A program made the position numbers and the translations under genes. A stretch of 64,000 nucleotides of DNA from an uncultured Prevotella sp. (lineage in GTDB: Bacteria; Bacteroidota; Bacteroidia; Bacteroidales; Bacteroidaceae): the NCBI GenBank assembly GCA_905233425.1, contig CAJOEC010000006.1:1-64000 (forward strand), written 5' to 3'. How positions within the stretch are numbered: the first letter of the stretch is position 1; each line of letters opens with the position of its first letter. This document shows positions 7,307 to 15,266 of the stretch, one piece after another. The notes beneath the pieces are model-generated. The model saw nothing but the letters and a program-made list of their open reading frames with translations. It made no database searches and had not been told where the DNA came from.

Positions 7307-7815
7307 TCACTTGTACAACAACTCCAGCAGACTCCCTGCTGTTTCCGCATCGCGGAATGTGATGATGTCGTCCTCTGCGGAATGGAAACCGAGGATATTG
7401 ACGCTGCCATACCAGATCTGGGCCTTGTCGATGACGGCGCAATTGAAATTGATGTCAGGCCGCAACGTGATGTGAAGACCGTTTGTCCGCAGCATCTTCA
7501 CGTCCTCGTTCTCCTCTTAGGATTCCATTCATTGCTACACACTGGCTGATAACCTGCTTTCCCCGTGGTCTTGCTGTACCATCTTCGTGCATAGACATTC
7601 TCGCGCCCCTTGAACAGACTGCGGAACAAACCAATCTTTTCCTGTGCCGTAAGCGTTTGCATGGCAGTCGGCTTGTTTGGCCTGACCTTTACGTCCTCTT
7701 GCTTTTTCTCGCCAAGCCTCTCTTTCAATCTCGTGTTCTCCTCCTCAAGTTCCCTGACACGACTTCTCAGCCAGTCCCGTTCTGCCATCAATTCCAAGTA
7801 TGTCGGTTGTTCCAT
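7307..7815 (-). pseudogene. remnant of a TOTE-type primase-helicase conflict gene
   Basis: Two minus-strand pieces survive. 7498-7815 encodes an N-terminus: a heptad coiled coil (LMAERDWLRSRVRELEEEN), then KIGLFRSLFKGRENVYARRW and the GYQPVC/NEW segment typical of the archaeo-eukaryotic-primase domain of TOTE conflict proteins. 7307-7501 encodes a C-terminus: NFNCAVIDKAQIWYGSVNILGF, resembling the phospholipase-D-like end of the associated helicase. The join near 7500-7520 is out of frame, so the N-terminal frame ends after WNPKRRTRT. The roughly 700 or more residues expected between are gone. A promoter remains upstream. This is a recognisable internal deletion of a defence gene, not a small intact gene. 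Confidence 0.7.
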
Positions 7816-7869
7816 AGTTCCTATTAATAGGTTAAAAAATGCTCTGCTTTATATCAAGTAGTTCGACGT

Positions 7870-7901
7870 GCAAAAATAAGCATTTTCTGACAAAGTACAA
7901 A
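7870..7901 (-). promoter_or_regulatory. promoter retained upstream of the TOTE remnant
   Basis: On the minus strand TATTTTTGC (7878-7870) has TTTG (7901-7898) 19 nt upstream. It points toward the remnant starting at 7815 and diverges from the promoter at 7947-7981. Confidence 0.5.
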
Positions 7902-7946
7902 GCAATTAGACAAAAAGTGTGAAACTCCGATAGTTTTTCTTTTGTT

Positions 7947-7981
7947 TTTGCAGTTGTTAGACTATTATTTTCTACCTTTGC
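7947..7981 (+). promoter_or_regulatory. promoter for the DUF4143-type ATPase
   Basis: TACCTTTGC at 7973-7981 fits the -7 element, and TTTG occurs at 7947-7950 (22 nt gap). The start codon follows at 8055, giving a leader of about 65 nt. Confidence 0.6.
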
Positions 7982-8054
7982 AGCAATATTTCACTGTATA
8001 GGTGTAAATAATTCGTCAATAACCGACAATAAAGATTGAAATAATTTCTGAGAT

Positions 8055-9326
8055 ATGGATAAACATATCATCAAAAACATTATTTTGGAGCGGCATCGTG
8101 AAGTGCGCGAAAGGCAGCTTGTGGAGCGCCCTCAACTGTTTGAGCGCAGGATGAACTACGTGCTGGTAGGCATCCGCAGGGCCGGCAAGTCGTGCCTGAT
8201 GATTCAGGATATGCAGCGACGCATTGCCGCAGGGGAAATCACTTTGGAAGATTGCCTCTATATCAACTTTGAAGATGAGCGCATCCGCTATATGCCCGCC
8301 ACAGAGTTAGGAATTATCCTCGACTGCTATGCCGAGATGTTCGGAGACCATAAACCCTTGATATACCTTGACGAGATACAGGTCATTGAGGGATGGGAGC
8401 AGTTTGTGCGCCGTCTTGCCGACCAGCAGTACCGCGTCATGGTAACGGGGAGCAACGCCAAGATGCTCAGTAGCGAGATAGCCACCACACTGGGTGGCCG
8501 TTTTGTCATTCGTGAAATCTGGCCTTTCTCCTTCCTGGAGTACCTTTCCTATCGCGGAGTGACACTACGAAACAACTGGCAATACGACTCCAAGCTGTTG
8601 CACGAGATTGCCCGTCGTATGGATGACTATTTCTATTACGGAGGTTTCCCTGAGTCATTCGACCTCCTTGACAAGCGTGAGTGGATCAACAGTCTCTACC
8701 AGAAAATCCTTTTGGGTGACATCGTCGCCCGGCATGGTATACGCAACACCCGCTCCGTCCGTCTGCTGGCAAAGAAGATGGCCGACAGCGTGATGCAGCC
8801 GACAGCCTTGTCACGCCTACAGCATATCGTCAAATCGACTGGCGAGAAGATTGGCCTGGCCACCGTCAAGGATTATCTGGAGTATTTTGAAGAGAGCTAT
8901 CTGACGTTCTCCCTCTCCAATTTTGTGTCACCAGTCACAGACCAAGAGACCATCAAGAAACGGTATTATTCAGATAATGGTATTCTGAACAATTTCCTTT
9001 TCAATGGCGAGACCAAATTGTTAGAGAACCTTTGTGCCGTCCACCTTATGAAGCAGTTCAGCAATACCGACGAGCCACGCCTGTTCTACTACAATCGTAA
9101 CATTGAGGTTGATTTCTATGTACCAGAAGCAGGGCTTGCCGTACAGGCTTCCTTCGACATCAACGACGAGGAGACCCGCCGCCGTGAAGTCTCCGACCTC
9201 GTGTCTCTTAACAAGGTTTTCCCCCTGCAAAGAGCCGTCATCGTCACCCGTGACCACGAGGAGCAGATAACAGAAGGCGGACTCACCATTGAGGTCATCC
9301 CCGTCTGGAAATGGCTTCTGGAATAA
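8055..9326 (+). CDS. AAA-type ATPase with C-terminal DUF4143-like domain
   Basis: This 423-residue protein belongs to the AAA_14/DUF4143 family that is abundant in Bacteroidota. The variant Walker A GIRRAGKS spans residues 39-46, and Walker B LIYLDEIQ has Asp106 and Glu107. A sensor-like VTGSNAKML follows, with the family signature LGGRFVIREIWPFSFLEYL near 155-180. The C-terminal half (SYLTFSLSNF, RYYSDNGILNNFL, LFYYNRNIEVDFYV) is the DUF4143 region, whose IEVDFYV resembles a nuclease-fold strand with Asp. The function of these ATPases is unsettled. The gene stands alone between its own promoter and a family A repeat, within an accessory stretch next to toxin-antitoxin and defence remnants. 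Confidence 0.85.
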   Translation: MDKHIIKNIILERHREVRERQLVERPQLFERRMNYVLVGIRRAGKSCLMIQDMQRRIAAGEITLEDCLYINFEDERIRYMPATELGIILDCYAEMFGDHKPLIYLDEIQVIEGWEQFVRRLADQQYRVMVTGSNAKMLSSEIATTLGGRFVIREIWPFSFLEYLSYRGVTLRNNWQYDSKLLHEIARRMDDYFYYGGFPESFDLLDKREWINSLYQKILLGDIVARHGIRNTRSVRLLAKKMADSVMQPTALSRLQHIVKSTGEKIGLATVKDYLEYFEESYLTFSLSNFVSPVTDQETIKKRYYSDNGILNNFLFNGETKLLENLCAVHLMKQFSNTDEPRLFYYNRNIEVDFYVPEAGLAVQASFDINDEETRRREVSDLVSLNKVFPLQRAVIVTRDHEEQITEGGLTIEVIPVWKWLLE

Positions 9327-9378
9327 CATAGAACATGGTGGCGGTACATTTTCCTGAAAAGAAATAAGCTGAGATACC

Positions 9379-9408
9379 ACGCTGGCGATTCAGCAGCGGC
9401 CTCCCGAA
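9379..9408. repeat. dispersed hairpin repeat, family A copy 3 (partial)
   Basis: GCTGGCGATTCAGCAGCGGC followed by CTCCCGAA matches the minus-strand reading of 98-139 at nearly every base but lacks the left arm. It lies about 50 nt after the stop of the ATPase gene, the same position relative to its gene as copies 1 and 2. Confidence 0.65.
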
Positions 9409-9458
9409 GTGAGGTTATTTGTGCGTCATAAAGCTGAAAATAGCCGCCCACGGGTAGG

Positions 9459-9612
9459 CGTGGGAGAAAGGCCGTACCTTCGTGGGAGAAAGGCCGAGCC
9501 TCCGTGGGAAAGAGGCTTGGTCTTCGCGTTTCACGGCGGCCGCCGAAAACATTCACGGCGGCCGCCGTGAATATCCGTAGCGGCCGCCGTGATTGTCCGT
9601 AGCGGCCGCCGT
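9459..9612. repeat. 22-bp phased tandem array, two blocks (3 + 4 units)
   Basis: Seven units start exactly 22 nt apart (9459, 9481, 9503, 9525, 9547, 9569, 9591). The first three share CGTGGGAGAAAGGCC. The last four share GCGGCCGCCG and carry an eight-base GCGGCCGC at 9536, 9558, 9580 and 9602. The second unit of that block contains the perfect 20-nt palindrome TTCACGGCGGCCGCCGTGAA. The array fills most of the 352-nt gap between the ATPase and GT8 genes. Its phase continues across the change of consensus. The same period occurs at 33786-33917. Confidence 0.85.
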
Positions 9613-9678
9613 GAACCCGATTCTACACTTTCGGATATCTCAATCCACGTAAGACTGACAGGAGGGGGGGGCGTGCCA

Positions 9679-10626
9679 CTAATAACAAAAGAGTTTTTGC
9701 TTGACCATTGCGGCGCTGAGGATGAGTTGCTGCCTGATGACAGCCCAGCGCTGTGTGAGGGGGTTCTGGGGCTTTATGTGGGAGAAGTGGATGGTCTGGG
9801 CAGCATAGTGGTAGTAGAGGCGGTAGAGGGGGTGGTAGCAGTTGTGCTGCCATGGCTTGGGATGGGAGACGTAGTGGAGGATGATGGGGTCGTGCTTGTG
9901 CTGGCGTGCGTTTCGCTTTGCGTCGGCGTAGTCGTTGACGATGTGCCCGTCCTGACGGTCGCAGAGGGACGAGTAGTATGGCTTATAGATGCTTGCGGTC
10001 ATGTTCCACTGTGGCAGGAGGTGGAGGCACTGGTTGTGGAGGACGGCGTTGAGGGTGTCCTGGTCGTGGTATTTTATTCGGTCGTAGTTCTGGGCGATAT
10101 AGTCCATGAGTTGGCGGCAGAGGTTGTTCTGGCGGAAATATGTCATGCTCATGAGGGTGACGCCGGCGTTGAAATAGCCGTAGCTGATGGGGTAGCCGAG
10201 GCGCACGGCCTCGCTGCCGAAGCCGACCTGTGGCACGGCTGCCATTGCCATTCCCTTGAGGTCGGTATGCCAGAGTGGGGCGATGCTTTTGTTGACGACG
10301 ATGTCGCAGTCGAGGTAGAGCACCTTGTCGACGTCCTGCGGCAGGAGCTCGGGCATGAGGAGGCGGTAGTAGGTGGCACGGCTGATGTGGGCGAGCTCGG
10401 CACCGGGTGGCATGGGGAAGCGGTCGATGACTTCAGGGGCGACGTTGAGGAAGCTGACGGTGCCGCCCTTGGCCTCGACCTCGTCGCGGATGATGGCCTG
10501 GTTTTCGGGTAGCAGGCCCTCGGTGAGGACGTAGACGGTGACGTCGTCGTTGTTGACGAGAAGGGAGACGAGCATGACGCAGCAGTGTTGCACGAAATTG
10601 TCGTCGGTGGCGCAGACTATGGTCAT
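9679..10626 (-). CDS. GT8-family glycosyltransferase (LgtC-like)
   Basis: This 315-residue protein opens with MTIVCATDDNFVQHCCVMLVSLL, the GT8 nucleotide-sugar-binding start. It has the metal-binding DxD as DCDIVV (Asp106, Asp108), then the acceptor-site segment YFNAGVTLMSM and the late motif HYVSHPKPWQ. GT8 enzymes are retaining transferases using UDP-glucose or UDP-galactose, acting in the cytoplasm at the membrane. It is the last gene of the minus-strand exopolysaccharide cluster and probably adds a hexose to the repeat unit. A 100-nt low-complexity spacer separates it from the preceding acetyltransferase. Confidence 0.85.
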   Translation of the reverse strand: MTIVCATDDNFVQHCCVMLVSLLVNNDDVTVYVLTEGLLPENQAIIRDEVEAKGGTVSFLNVAPEVIDRFPMPPGAELAHISRATYYRLLMPELLPQDVDKVLYLDCDIVVNKSIAPLWHTDLKGMAMAAVPQVGFGSEAVRLGYPISYGYFNAGVTLMSMTYFRQNNLCRQLMDYIAQNYDRIKYHDQDTLNAVLHNQCLHLLPQWNMTASIYKPYYSSLCDRQDGHIVNDYADAKRNARQHKHDPIILHYVSHPKPWQHNCYHPLYRLYYHYAAQTIHFSHIKPQNPLTQRWAVIRQQLILSAAMVKQKLFCY

Positions 10627-10726
10627 TTCTTGTTGGGTATTTTAGTGTTGAGTGTTGAGCGTTTAGTGTTTAGTGACTTTAGTTCTGAAGCGGTAGTAAT
10701 GTCTCTCAACGCTGAACTCTGAACTC
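10627..10726. repeat. low-complexity spacer of TTGAG/TTTAG heptamers
   Basis: The spacer is built from degenerate 7-8 nt words (TAGTGTTGAG, TTGAGCGTTTAG, CTGAACTCTCAACTC). Similar material occurs at 13695-13790, 18265-18290, 28707-28730, 53805-53835 and inside coding sequence at 54470-54535. No gene is visible in it. Confidence 0.5.
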
Positions 10727-11272
10727 TCAACTCTTGACAGGGAGGGTTTTCACGACTTTAGCGGGACGGCCTACGGCTACGGTCCATGCGGGGATGTCAT
10801 GGGTGACGAGTGAGCCGGTGCCTATGACTGCGCCCTCGCCGATGGTGACGCCGGGCATGATGGTGCAGCACATCCCGATGGCGGCGCCACGGCAGATGCG
10901 CACGGGCATGGCATGGGACGGGTGGTCGGTGTAGGTGTCGCCACGGTGGTAGTCGGAGATGTCGCGCTTGTGGAGGAGTATTGTGGTGCGCGAGCTTATC
11001 CACACGTCGTCCTCGATGGTGAGGTGATGGGCGTTCTGTGCGTCGAAATAGACATCGGCACCGACGTGGAACGAGCCGGTGGCATGGACGCCACATTTCT
11101 TCCAGTATTTCTGCCGCTTGTCGTGGCAGGGGTCGATCATCCAGTTCTTTTGGTAGGTCATCCAGAAATACTTGCGCTTCAGGCGCAGACGGATGAGGGC
11201 GTACTTGGGCCAGGTGATAATCTTGCCGAAATGGCGGTAGAGCCAGGTCTGTTTCAGGCGTTCTTTGTTCAT
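10727..11272 (-). CDS. hexapeptide-repeat O-acetyltransferase
   Basis: The preferred start at 11272 (MNKERLKQTW) gives 181 residues. A longer frame from 11305 would read into a dispersed repeat and is unlikely. The N-terminus is basic and helical. From about residue 70 left-handed beta-helix hexapeptides follow: IEDDVWISSRTTIL, then CRGAAIGMCCTIMPGVTIGEGAVIGTGSLVTHDIP. It ends in VAVGRPAKVVK, typical of LacA/NodL/WcaF-type acetyl-CoA-dependent transferases. It likely acetylates a sugar of the polysaccharide in the cytoplasm, and is one of three such enzymes in the cluster. Confidence 0.8.
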   Translation of the reverse strand: MNKERLKQTWLYRHFGKIITWPKYALIRLRLKRKYFWMTYQKNWMIDPCHDKRQKYWKKCGVHATGSFHVGADVYFDAQNAHHLTIEDDVWISSRTTILLHKRDISDYHRGDTYTDHPSHAMPVRICRGAAIGMCCTIMPGVTIGEGAVIGTGSLVTHDIPAWTVAVGRPAKVVKTLPVKS

Positions 11273-11304
11273 CTTGATGGGAGGGGAGTGGGGGGGGTGG
11301 GGCA

Positions 11305-11335
11305 CCCGACGCTTACGCGCCGGGCACGGTGGCTG
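11305..11335. repeat. dispersed GC-rich repeat, family D copy 1
   Basis: CCCGACGCTTACGCGCCGGG followed by CACGGTGGCTG is repeated with one change at 13739-13769. A diverged copy on the opposite strand lies at 56764-56796. All three lie between genes. Confidence 0.7.
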
Positions 11336-11338
11336 GGA

Positions 11339-12229
11339 TTATTCGGGGGAGGGAAGCGAGGGGATGATTCTCTTTGTGTAGATGGCGGCGCCCGTGGCGT
11401 TGAGGTGGTAGGGTTCGTTGAACCATTCGGGATGATGGAGGAAGTCCTCGTCCTGCTCATGGTAGAGATATTCCACGCTGTGGGCTTTTGCGATGCGCCT
11501 TGTCTCCTCCACCCACTGCTGCTTGGGTGGCAAGCGCTTGTAGTTGGGCGACGTTGCCAGAACCAGGCGTATGCCATTGTCTTGGCAGAGAGAGACGAAC
11601 TTTTCCAGGTATGCCAGTTTCGACGGGCTGACTTGGTAACTCTGCTGCATTTCCTCGCGTGGCAGTCCGCTCCACACGCCCTCCAAAGCTGTCATGCCGT
11701 TGTTGCCCTTCGGTGTGTGGTCTTTCAGGTAGTCTATCAGGCGCGAGTTGTGGCGGTAGAGGGCTGAGACTCGTACCATGGCATATTCGCGTGGGTCGAG
11801 GACGTCGGCGAGGACGCTGTCCACGGCGGGTTCTCCTGCGTAGGGGAACAGCATACTGATGTGCTCGGTGTTCCATCCCGGCACGTCGCAGATGTCGGAC
11901 TCGGAGAGGTCGAGGATAACCATCTGCGGTTTCTTTGCGGCCTTGTCGAGCAGCATCGATAGCAGCACGTGGTCGGCATAGATGTTCAATCCCTCAATGC
12001 CATAGTTGTAGGCCGTCATGCCAAGACTGTCGGCAATTATCTGTGGGTCGTAGTGGTGGCTGGCACGCGACGAGCCGATGATGGCAATGTCCTCGCAAGC
12101 ACCTTCGGTGTGTGCCAATGGGGCCACATAATGCTTGTGGGTGATTGCGTCGACGGCCAAAGAGAAGAGCTTGTCGGCAATGACCACTCCGAGGAGAATC
12201 AGGCAGATGTAAAGGAGGAACTTCTTCAT
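11339..12229 (-). CDS. SGNH/DltD-like partner of the MBOAT acyltransferase
   Basis: This 296-residue protein has one N-terminal membrane anchor (MKKFLLYICLILLGVVIADKL) and a periplasmic domain. The block IAIIGSSRASHHYDP gives the nucleophile-type GSS serine. YGIEGLNIY and PQMVILDLSESD follow, and YHLNATGAAIYTKRI near the C-terminus contains the His of an SGNH-like catalytic triad. Such proteins (DltD, AlgJ/AlgX type) accept or move acyl groups delivered by a neighbouring MBOAT protein. The MBOAT gene lies 24 nt upstream and an ACP gene just before that, so the three probably form one module decorating the exopolysaccharide. Confidence 0.75.
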   Translation of the reverse strand: MKKFLLYICLILLGVVIADKLFSLAVDAITHKHYVAPLAHTEGACEDIAIIGSSRASHHYDPQIIADSLGMTAYNYGIEGLNIYADHVLLSMLLDKAAKKPQMVILDLSESDICDVPGWNTEHISMLFPYAGEPAVDSVLADVLDPREYAMVRVSALYRHNSRLIDYLKDHTPKGNNGMTALEGVWSGLPREEMQQSYQVSPSKLAYLEKFVSLCQDNGIRLVLATSPNYKRLPPKQQWVEETRRIAKAHSVEYLYHEQDEDFLHHPEWFNEPYHLNATGAAIYTKRIIPSLPSPE

Positions 12230-12253
12230 TGTTTGTTGAGGGTTGGGGGTTCT

Positions 12254-13690
12254 TCAGAACTGGAAATAGATGAACTGGCTGCCGCTGAACACTCCGAAAG
12301 CGATGATGGCAATGAGCAGGGCAGTACTGCTGACGGTGAAGAAGCGCATGGAAGGATTCTGCAACGCTTGGAAGCGCTGTTCCTTATGATGCTCGGAGCA
12401 ATACTCCACGACGAATACTACTGACAGGGCCATGGCGACATAGACTAAGTGGGTGATGCCGCTGAGGAATGGCACCGAGAACAGAGTAGTGGCCATCTGT
12501 GTCGTGGCCGTCCAGGCGTCGGCAATGGAAGTGGCACGGAAGAAGACCAGGGCATACATGACGAGGAAGAACGTCACGACGCGGTTGGCTATCAGCCACC
12601 ATGCCTTTTTCTTCAGATTGTGCTTCTTCTCAAAGCGTTTCTGCGGGAGGTCCTTGAGCATACATACGACGAGGTAGATGCCGAAGATTGAGAACGAGAC
12701 GACGTAGGTCCAGGCGGCGCCGTGCCAGAAGCCTGAGACGAAGAACGTGAAGAAGATGGAGAAGCACCACCACCACAGGCGCATCGAGCTGCCCACCATG
12801 GGATAGTAGAGGTAGTCCATGAACCACGTGGTGAGTGAGATGTGGTTGCGCTTCCAGAAGTCCTGCACCGAGACGGAGAAGAAATAGGGGTGGCGGAAAT
12901 TGTCCATCAGGCGGAATCCCATGACGCGTGCGCTGCCAATGGCTATGTAGCTGTAGCCCGCGAAGTCACCGTAGACCTGGAAGCAGTAGAGACACGAGGC
13001 AAGGAGTATGCTCGCACCGTTGTGGTGTGACATATTATTATATATGGAGTCCACATATATGGCACATCGGTCGGCCAGGACAAGTTTGAGGAAAAAGCCC
13101 CAGAGCATGAGGTTGATGCCGGAAGCGGCACGGAGTGCATCGAAGCTGTGACGCTCGTAGAACTGCTTCAGCAGAGTGGTGCTGCGCTCAATAGGCCCGG
13201 CAACCAACTGCGGGAAGAACGACACGAAGAGGGCGTAGGTCGGTAGGTCGCGCTCGGCCTTGACATCGCCACGGCTGACGTCGATCATGTAACCCATGGC
13301 CTGGAATGTATAGAACGATATGCCCACGGGCAGCAGCACCTTGAGTTCGGGCACGTGCATGTCGACACCCATCCACGACATAACGGCTGCCACGTTCTCG
13401 GCGGCGAAATTGAAATACTTGAAGAAGAAGAGTATGAGCAGATTGGACACCACGCCAACGGTGAGCAACAGCTTCTTCCTGTCGGGGAACTTTCCCAGGC
13501 CAAGGGCGGTGAGATAGGTTATAAGGGTGCTGGCAAGAAGCAGCAGGGCGTAGGCCGGCTCCCAGTTCATGTAGAAATAGTAGCTGGCAACGAGCAGGAA
13601 CAGGTTGCGCAGACGCAGAGTGGGCAGGGCGAAATAGACCACGCACACGACTGGGAAGAACGCGAGGAAGGCAAATGAATTGAATAACAC
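12254..13690 (-). CDS. MBOAT-family O-acyltransferase (AlgI/DltB-like)
   Basis: This 478-residue polytopic membrane protein has ten or more hydrophobic helices. It carries the MBOAT signatures: LLPVGISFYTFQAMGYMIDV, FFPQLVAGPIER, YGDFAGYSYIAIGSARVMGF, and FWKRNHISLTTWF with its conserved histidine. The catalytic-type histidine is in FVSGFWHGAAWTYV. AlgI and DltB homologues carry an acyl group across the inner membrane onto a periplasmic polymer. The gene lies between an ACP gene and an SGNH/DltD-like gene, an arrangement like dltB-dltC-dltD. The donor could be acyl-ACP, but an O-acetyl donor is equally possible from sequence alone. Confidence 0.9.
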   Translation of the reverse strand: MLFNSFAFLAFFPVVCVVYFALPTLRLRNLFLLVASYYFYMNWEPAYALLLLASTLITYLTALGLGKFPDRKKLLLTVGVVSNLLILFFFKYFNFAAENVAAVMSWMGVDMHVPELKVLLPVGISFYTFQAMGYMIDVSRGDVKAERDLPTYALFVSFFPQLVAGPIERSTTLLKQFYERHSFDALRAASGINLMLWGFFLKLVLADRCAIYVDSIYNNMSHHNGASILLASCLYCFQVYGDFAGYSYIAIGSARVMGFRLMDNFRHPYFFSVSVQDFWKRNHISLTTWFMDYLYYPMVGSSMRLWWWCFSIFFTFFVSGFWHGAAWTYVVSFSIFGIYLVVCMLKDLPQKRFEKKHNLKKKAWWLIANRVVTFFLVMYALVFFRATSIADAWTATTQMATTLFSVPFLSGITHLVYVAMALSVVFVVEYCSEHHKEQRFQALQNPSMRFFTVSSTALLIAIIAFGVFSGSQFIYFQF

Positions 13691-13738
13691 CTCTTAAAGG
13701 GTTGAGAGTTGAGGGTTGAGGGTTGAGAGTTGAGGGGT

Positions 13739-13769
13739 CCCGACGCTTATGCGCCGGGCACGGTGGCTG
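13739..13769. repeat. dispersed GC-rich repeat, family D copy 2
   Basis: This copy is identical to 11305-11335 except for one base (CGCTTATGCGCC). It is embedded in TTGAGGG heptamer spacer between the MBOAT and ACP genes. Confidence 0.7.
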
Positions 13770-13783
13770 TTGAGGGCTGAGAG

Positions 13784-14014
13784 TTAGGGTTTGTTGACGA
13801 TCATGTCGTAGAGTTCCTCCACGGTCTTGCTCCGCCTGATGTCGTGGCCAGTCACCGTCTTTCCGAACCCGGTTTTTGCCAGTGCCATGATGCTCAATGC
13901 CGTTATCGACGACCAGTCGTCGAGTTCCTGATACTCAGTGTCGGGCTGAATCTCGTCGGGGTCCATGCCCTCAAAAAACTTTGCGAAACGGTTTATAAAT
14001 TCCTGTAAGTCCAT
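13784..14014 (-). CDS. acyl carrier protein (DltC-like candidate)
   Basis: This 76-residue acidic four-helix carrier protein has the sequence DDWSSITALSIMAL around the expected phosphopantetheine site, Ser36. It departs from the canonical DSL of fatty-acid ACPs (WSSI), so it is probably a specialised carrier. The C-terminal helix VEELYDMIVNK is typical. It sits between a glycosyltransferase gene and the MBOAT/SGNH pair, not with fatty-acid synthesis genes. A Sfp-type phosphopantetheinyl transferase is encoded 14 kb upstream on the same strand. The likely role is to carry an acyl or aminoacyl group for polymer decoration. No acyl-adenylating enzyme is visible in the cluster. Confidence 0.85.
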   Translation of the reverse strand: MDLQEFINRFAKFFEGMDPDEIQPDTEYQELDDWSSITALSIMALAKTGFGKTVTGHDIRRSKTVEELYDMIVNKP

Positions 14015-14022
14015 TTACGTTG

Positions 14023-15258
14023 TTATTTTAGGTTTTTAATAATTTCTACATATCGCTGCGTGCCTGTTTCTTTCGTCAGGTGGCGCATGACGAACCGCCG
14101 GCCGTTGCGTCCCATTTCCAGGCAGAGATTGCGGTCGGAATAAAGCCTTAGCACCGCCTCGCGGAAAGCATCCTTGTCTCCGGCACGGGCAAAGAGGCCG
14201 CAGCGGTTCTGCTCAATGATGTCGCGCAACTCGCCATCGTCGAAGCTGGCCAGAACGGGGCGCGAGGCAGCCATGATGTTCCACGTCTTTGAGGGCACTG
14301 AGCCGGCTCCGGTGCCGGGCTTTGAGATGACCAGACTGACATCGCCTAAGGAAAAGACATGGGCAATGTCCTCGTAAGGCTGGAATGGCAGCAGTGTTAT
14401 GTTGCCGATGCTGTTTTGGCTTAGCTGCTGTTCCAATTGCTGTCGGTAGGCACCGTTGCCCACAAGCACGAACTGTATATCGTCGTTCTGCTCCAATGTC
14501 TTGGCCACGTCGAGGAGCATGTCGAGGTTCTGGGTCAGGCCAATGTTGCCACAATAGGTGACGTGGAATTTCGCGGGGTCGAGGCCATAGCGGCTGAAGA
14601 GCACATTCTGCTCACGGGGAATGTCGGCCACGGTATCGCCGTCCACCCAGTTATACACCACTTCAATTTTCTCCTTTGGCACGCCCTTGGCCATGATGTT
14701 GCGCTTGAATTCTTCGCTGATGACTATGATGCGGTCGGCGTTACGGTATGTGAAATTCTCTATCATGCGCCCTATCTTCCATGCCATCCCGCCTTTCTTG
14801 GCAATGCCGGTACTGACGAGTGAGTCGGGGAAAATGTCCTGCAAGCCATAGACGAATGGGATGCCGCGAATCTTCTTCACCAGTGCAGCCATGGCTCCCT
14901 GTATGGGCGGTGTGCTTACCACGTATATGGCCTGGCAGCGGCGTGCGTCGCGGGCGAAGCACCCGAGGAAAAACTCGCAGATGCAGATGAGCACATAGCG
15001 CAGAGCACGCAGGATGACATTCTGGCCCTCGCCATACATCGGGAAGCGGTGGATGGTCCTCATGCCGCCCTGCAGCGTCTCTTTGCTGCGCCGCTTGTAT
15101 TCTTCCCTCACTTCCTTGCTGATGCCGCGTGTCGGAGTTGGCGTATATACCACGGTCTCGATGCCCGCAGCAGCGAAAGCCTCATTGAGATTGTCGACGA
15201 GGTAGTAGCTGGCTGCCTGTTCCGGCTCGTAGTAAGTGGTGAGCATCAGCAGTTTCAT
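14023..15258 (-). CDS. GT4-family glycosyltransferase (WbuB-like)
   Basis: This 411-residue GT-B enzyme has an N-terminal LMLTTYYEPEQAASYYLVDNL loop. The interdomain region YGLQDIFPDSLV, where FPDS is typical of WbuB/WcaI relatives, is followed by the donor-domain start FHVTYCGNIGLTQNLDMLL. LVGNGAYRQQLEQ and the E-x7-E-like region around SKPGTGAGSVPSKTWNIMAASRPVLA follow. It acts on a lipid-linked intermediate at the cytoplasmic face, and the WbuB type often adds N-acetyl-fucosamine-like sugars. The donor here is unknown. Its stop lies 8 nt before the ACP start, suggesting co-transcription. Confidence 0.85.
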   Translation of the reverse strand: MKLLMLTTYYEPEQAASYYLVDNLNEAFAAAGIETVVYTPTPTRGISKEVREEYKRRSKETLQGGMRTIHRFPMYGEGQNVILRALRYVLICICEFFLGCFARDARRCQAIYVVSTPPIQGAMAALVKKIRGIPFVYGLQDIFPDSLVSTGIAKKGGMAWKIGRMIENFTYRNADRIIVISEEFKRNIMAKGVPKEKIEVVYNWVDGDTVADIPREQNVLFSRYGLDPAKFHVTYCGNIGLTQNLDMLLDVAKTLEQNDDIQFVLVGNGAYRQQLEQQLSQNSIGNITLLPFQPYEDIAHVFSLGDVSLVISKPGTGAGSVPSKTWNIMAASRPVLASFDDGELRDIIEQNRCGLFARAGDKDAFREAVLRLYSDRNLCLEMGRNGRRFVMRHLTKETGTQRYVEIIKNLK

Positions 15259-15266
15259 ACACCTTA

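Noticed and set aside
9530..9612. Four GCGGCCGC sites in 74 nt suggesting a cloning or vector artefact
   Set aside because: The sites sit in a degenerate 22-bp array with diverged flanks, and a second array of the same period lies elsewhere, so a natural repeat is more likely.
9459..9612. CRISPR array
   Set aside because: Units are contiguous with no unique spacers of similar length, and no cas genes are nearby.
9589..10512. Long plus-strand open frame (307 codons) opposite the GT8 gene
   Set aside because: Its translation is Val/Gly/Asp-rich without motifs, while the opposite strand has clear GT8 motifs including DCDIVV. It is a GC-driven antisense shadow.
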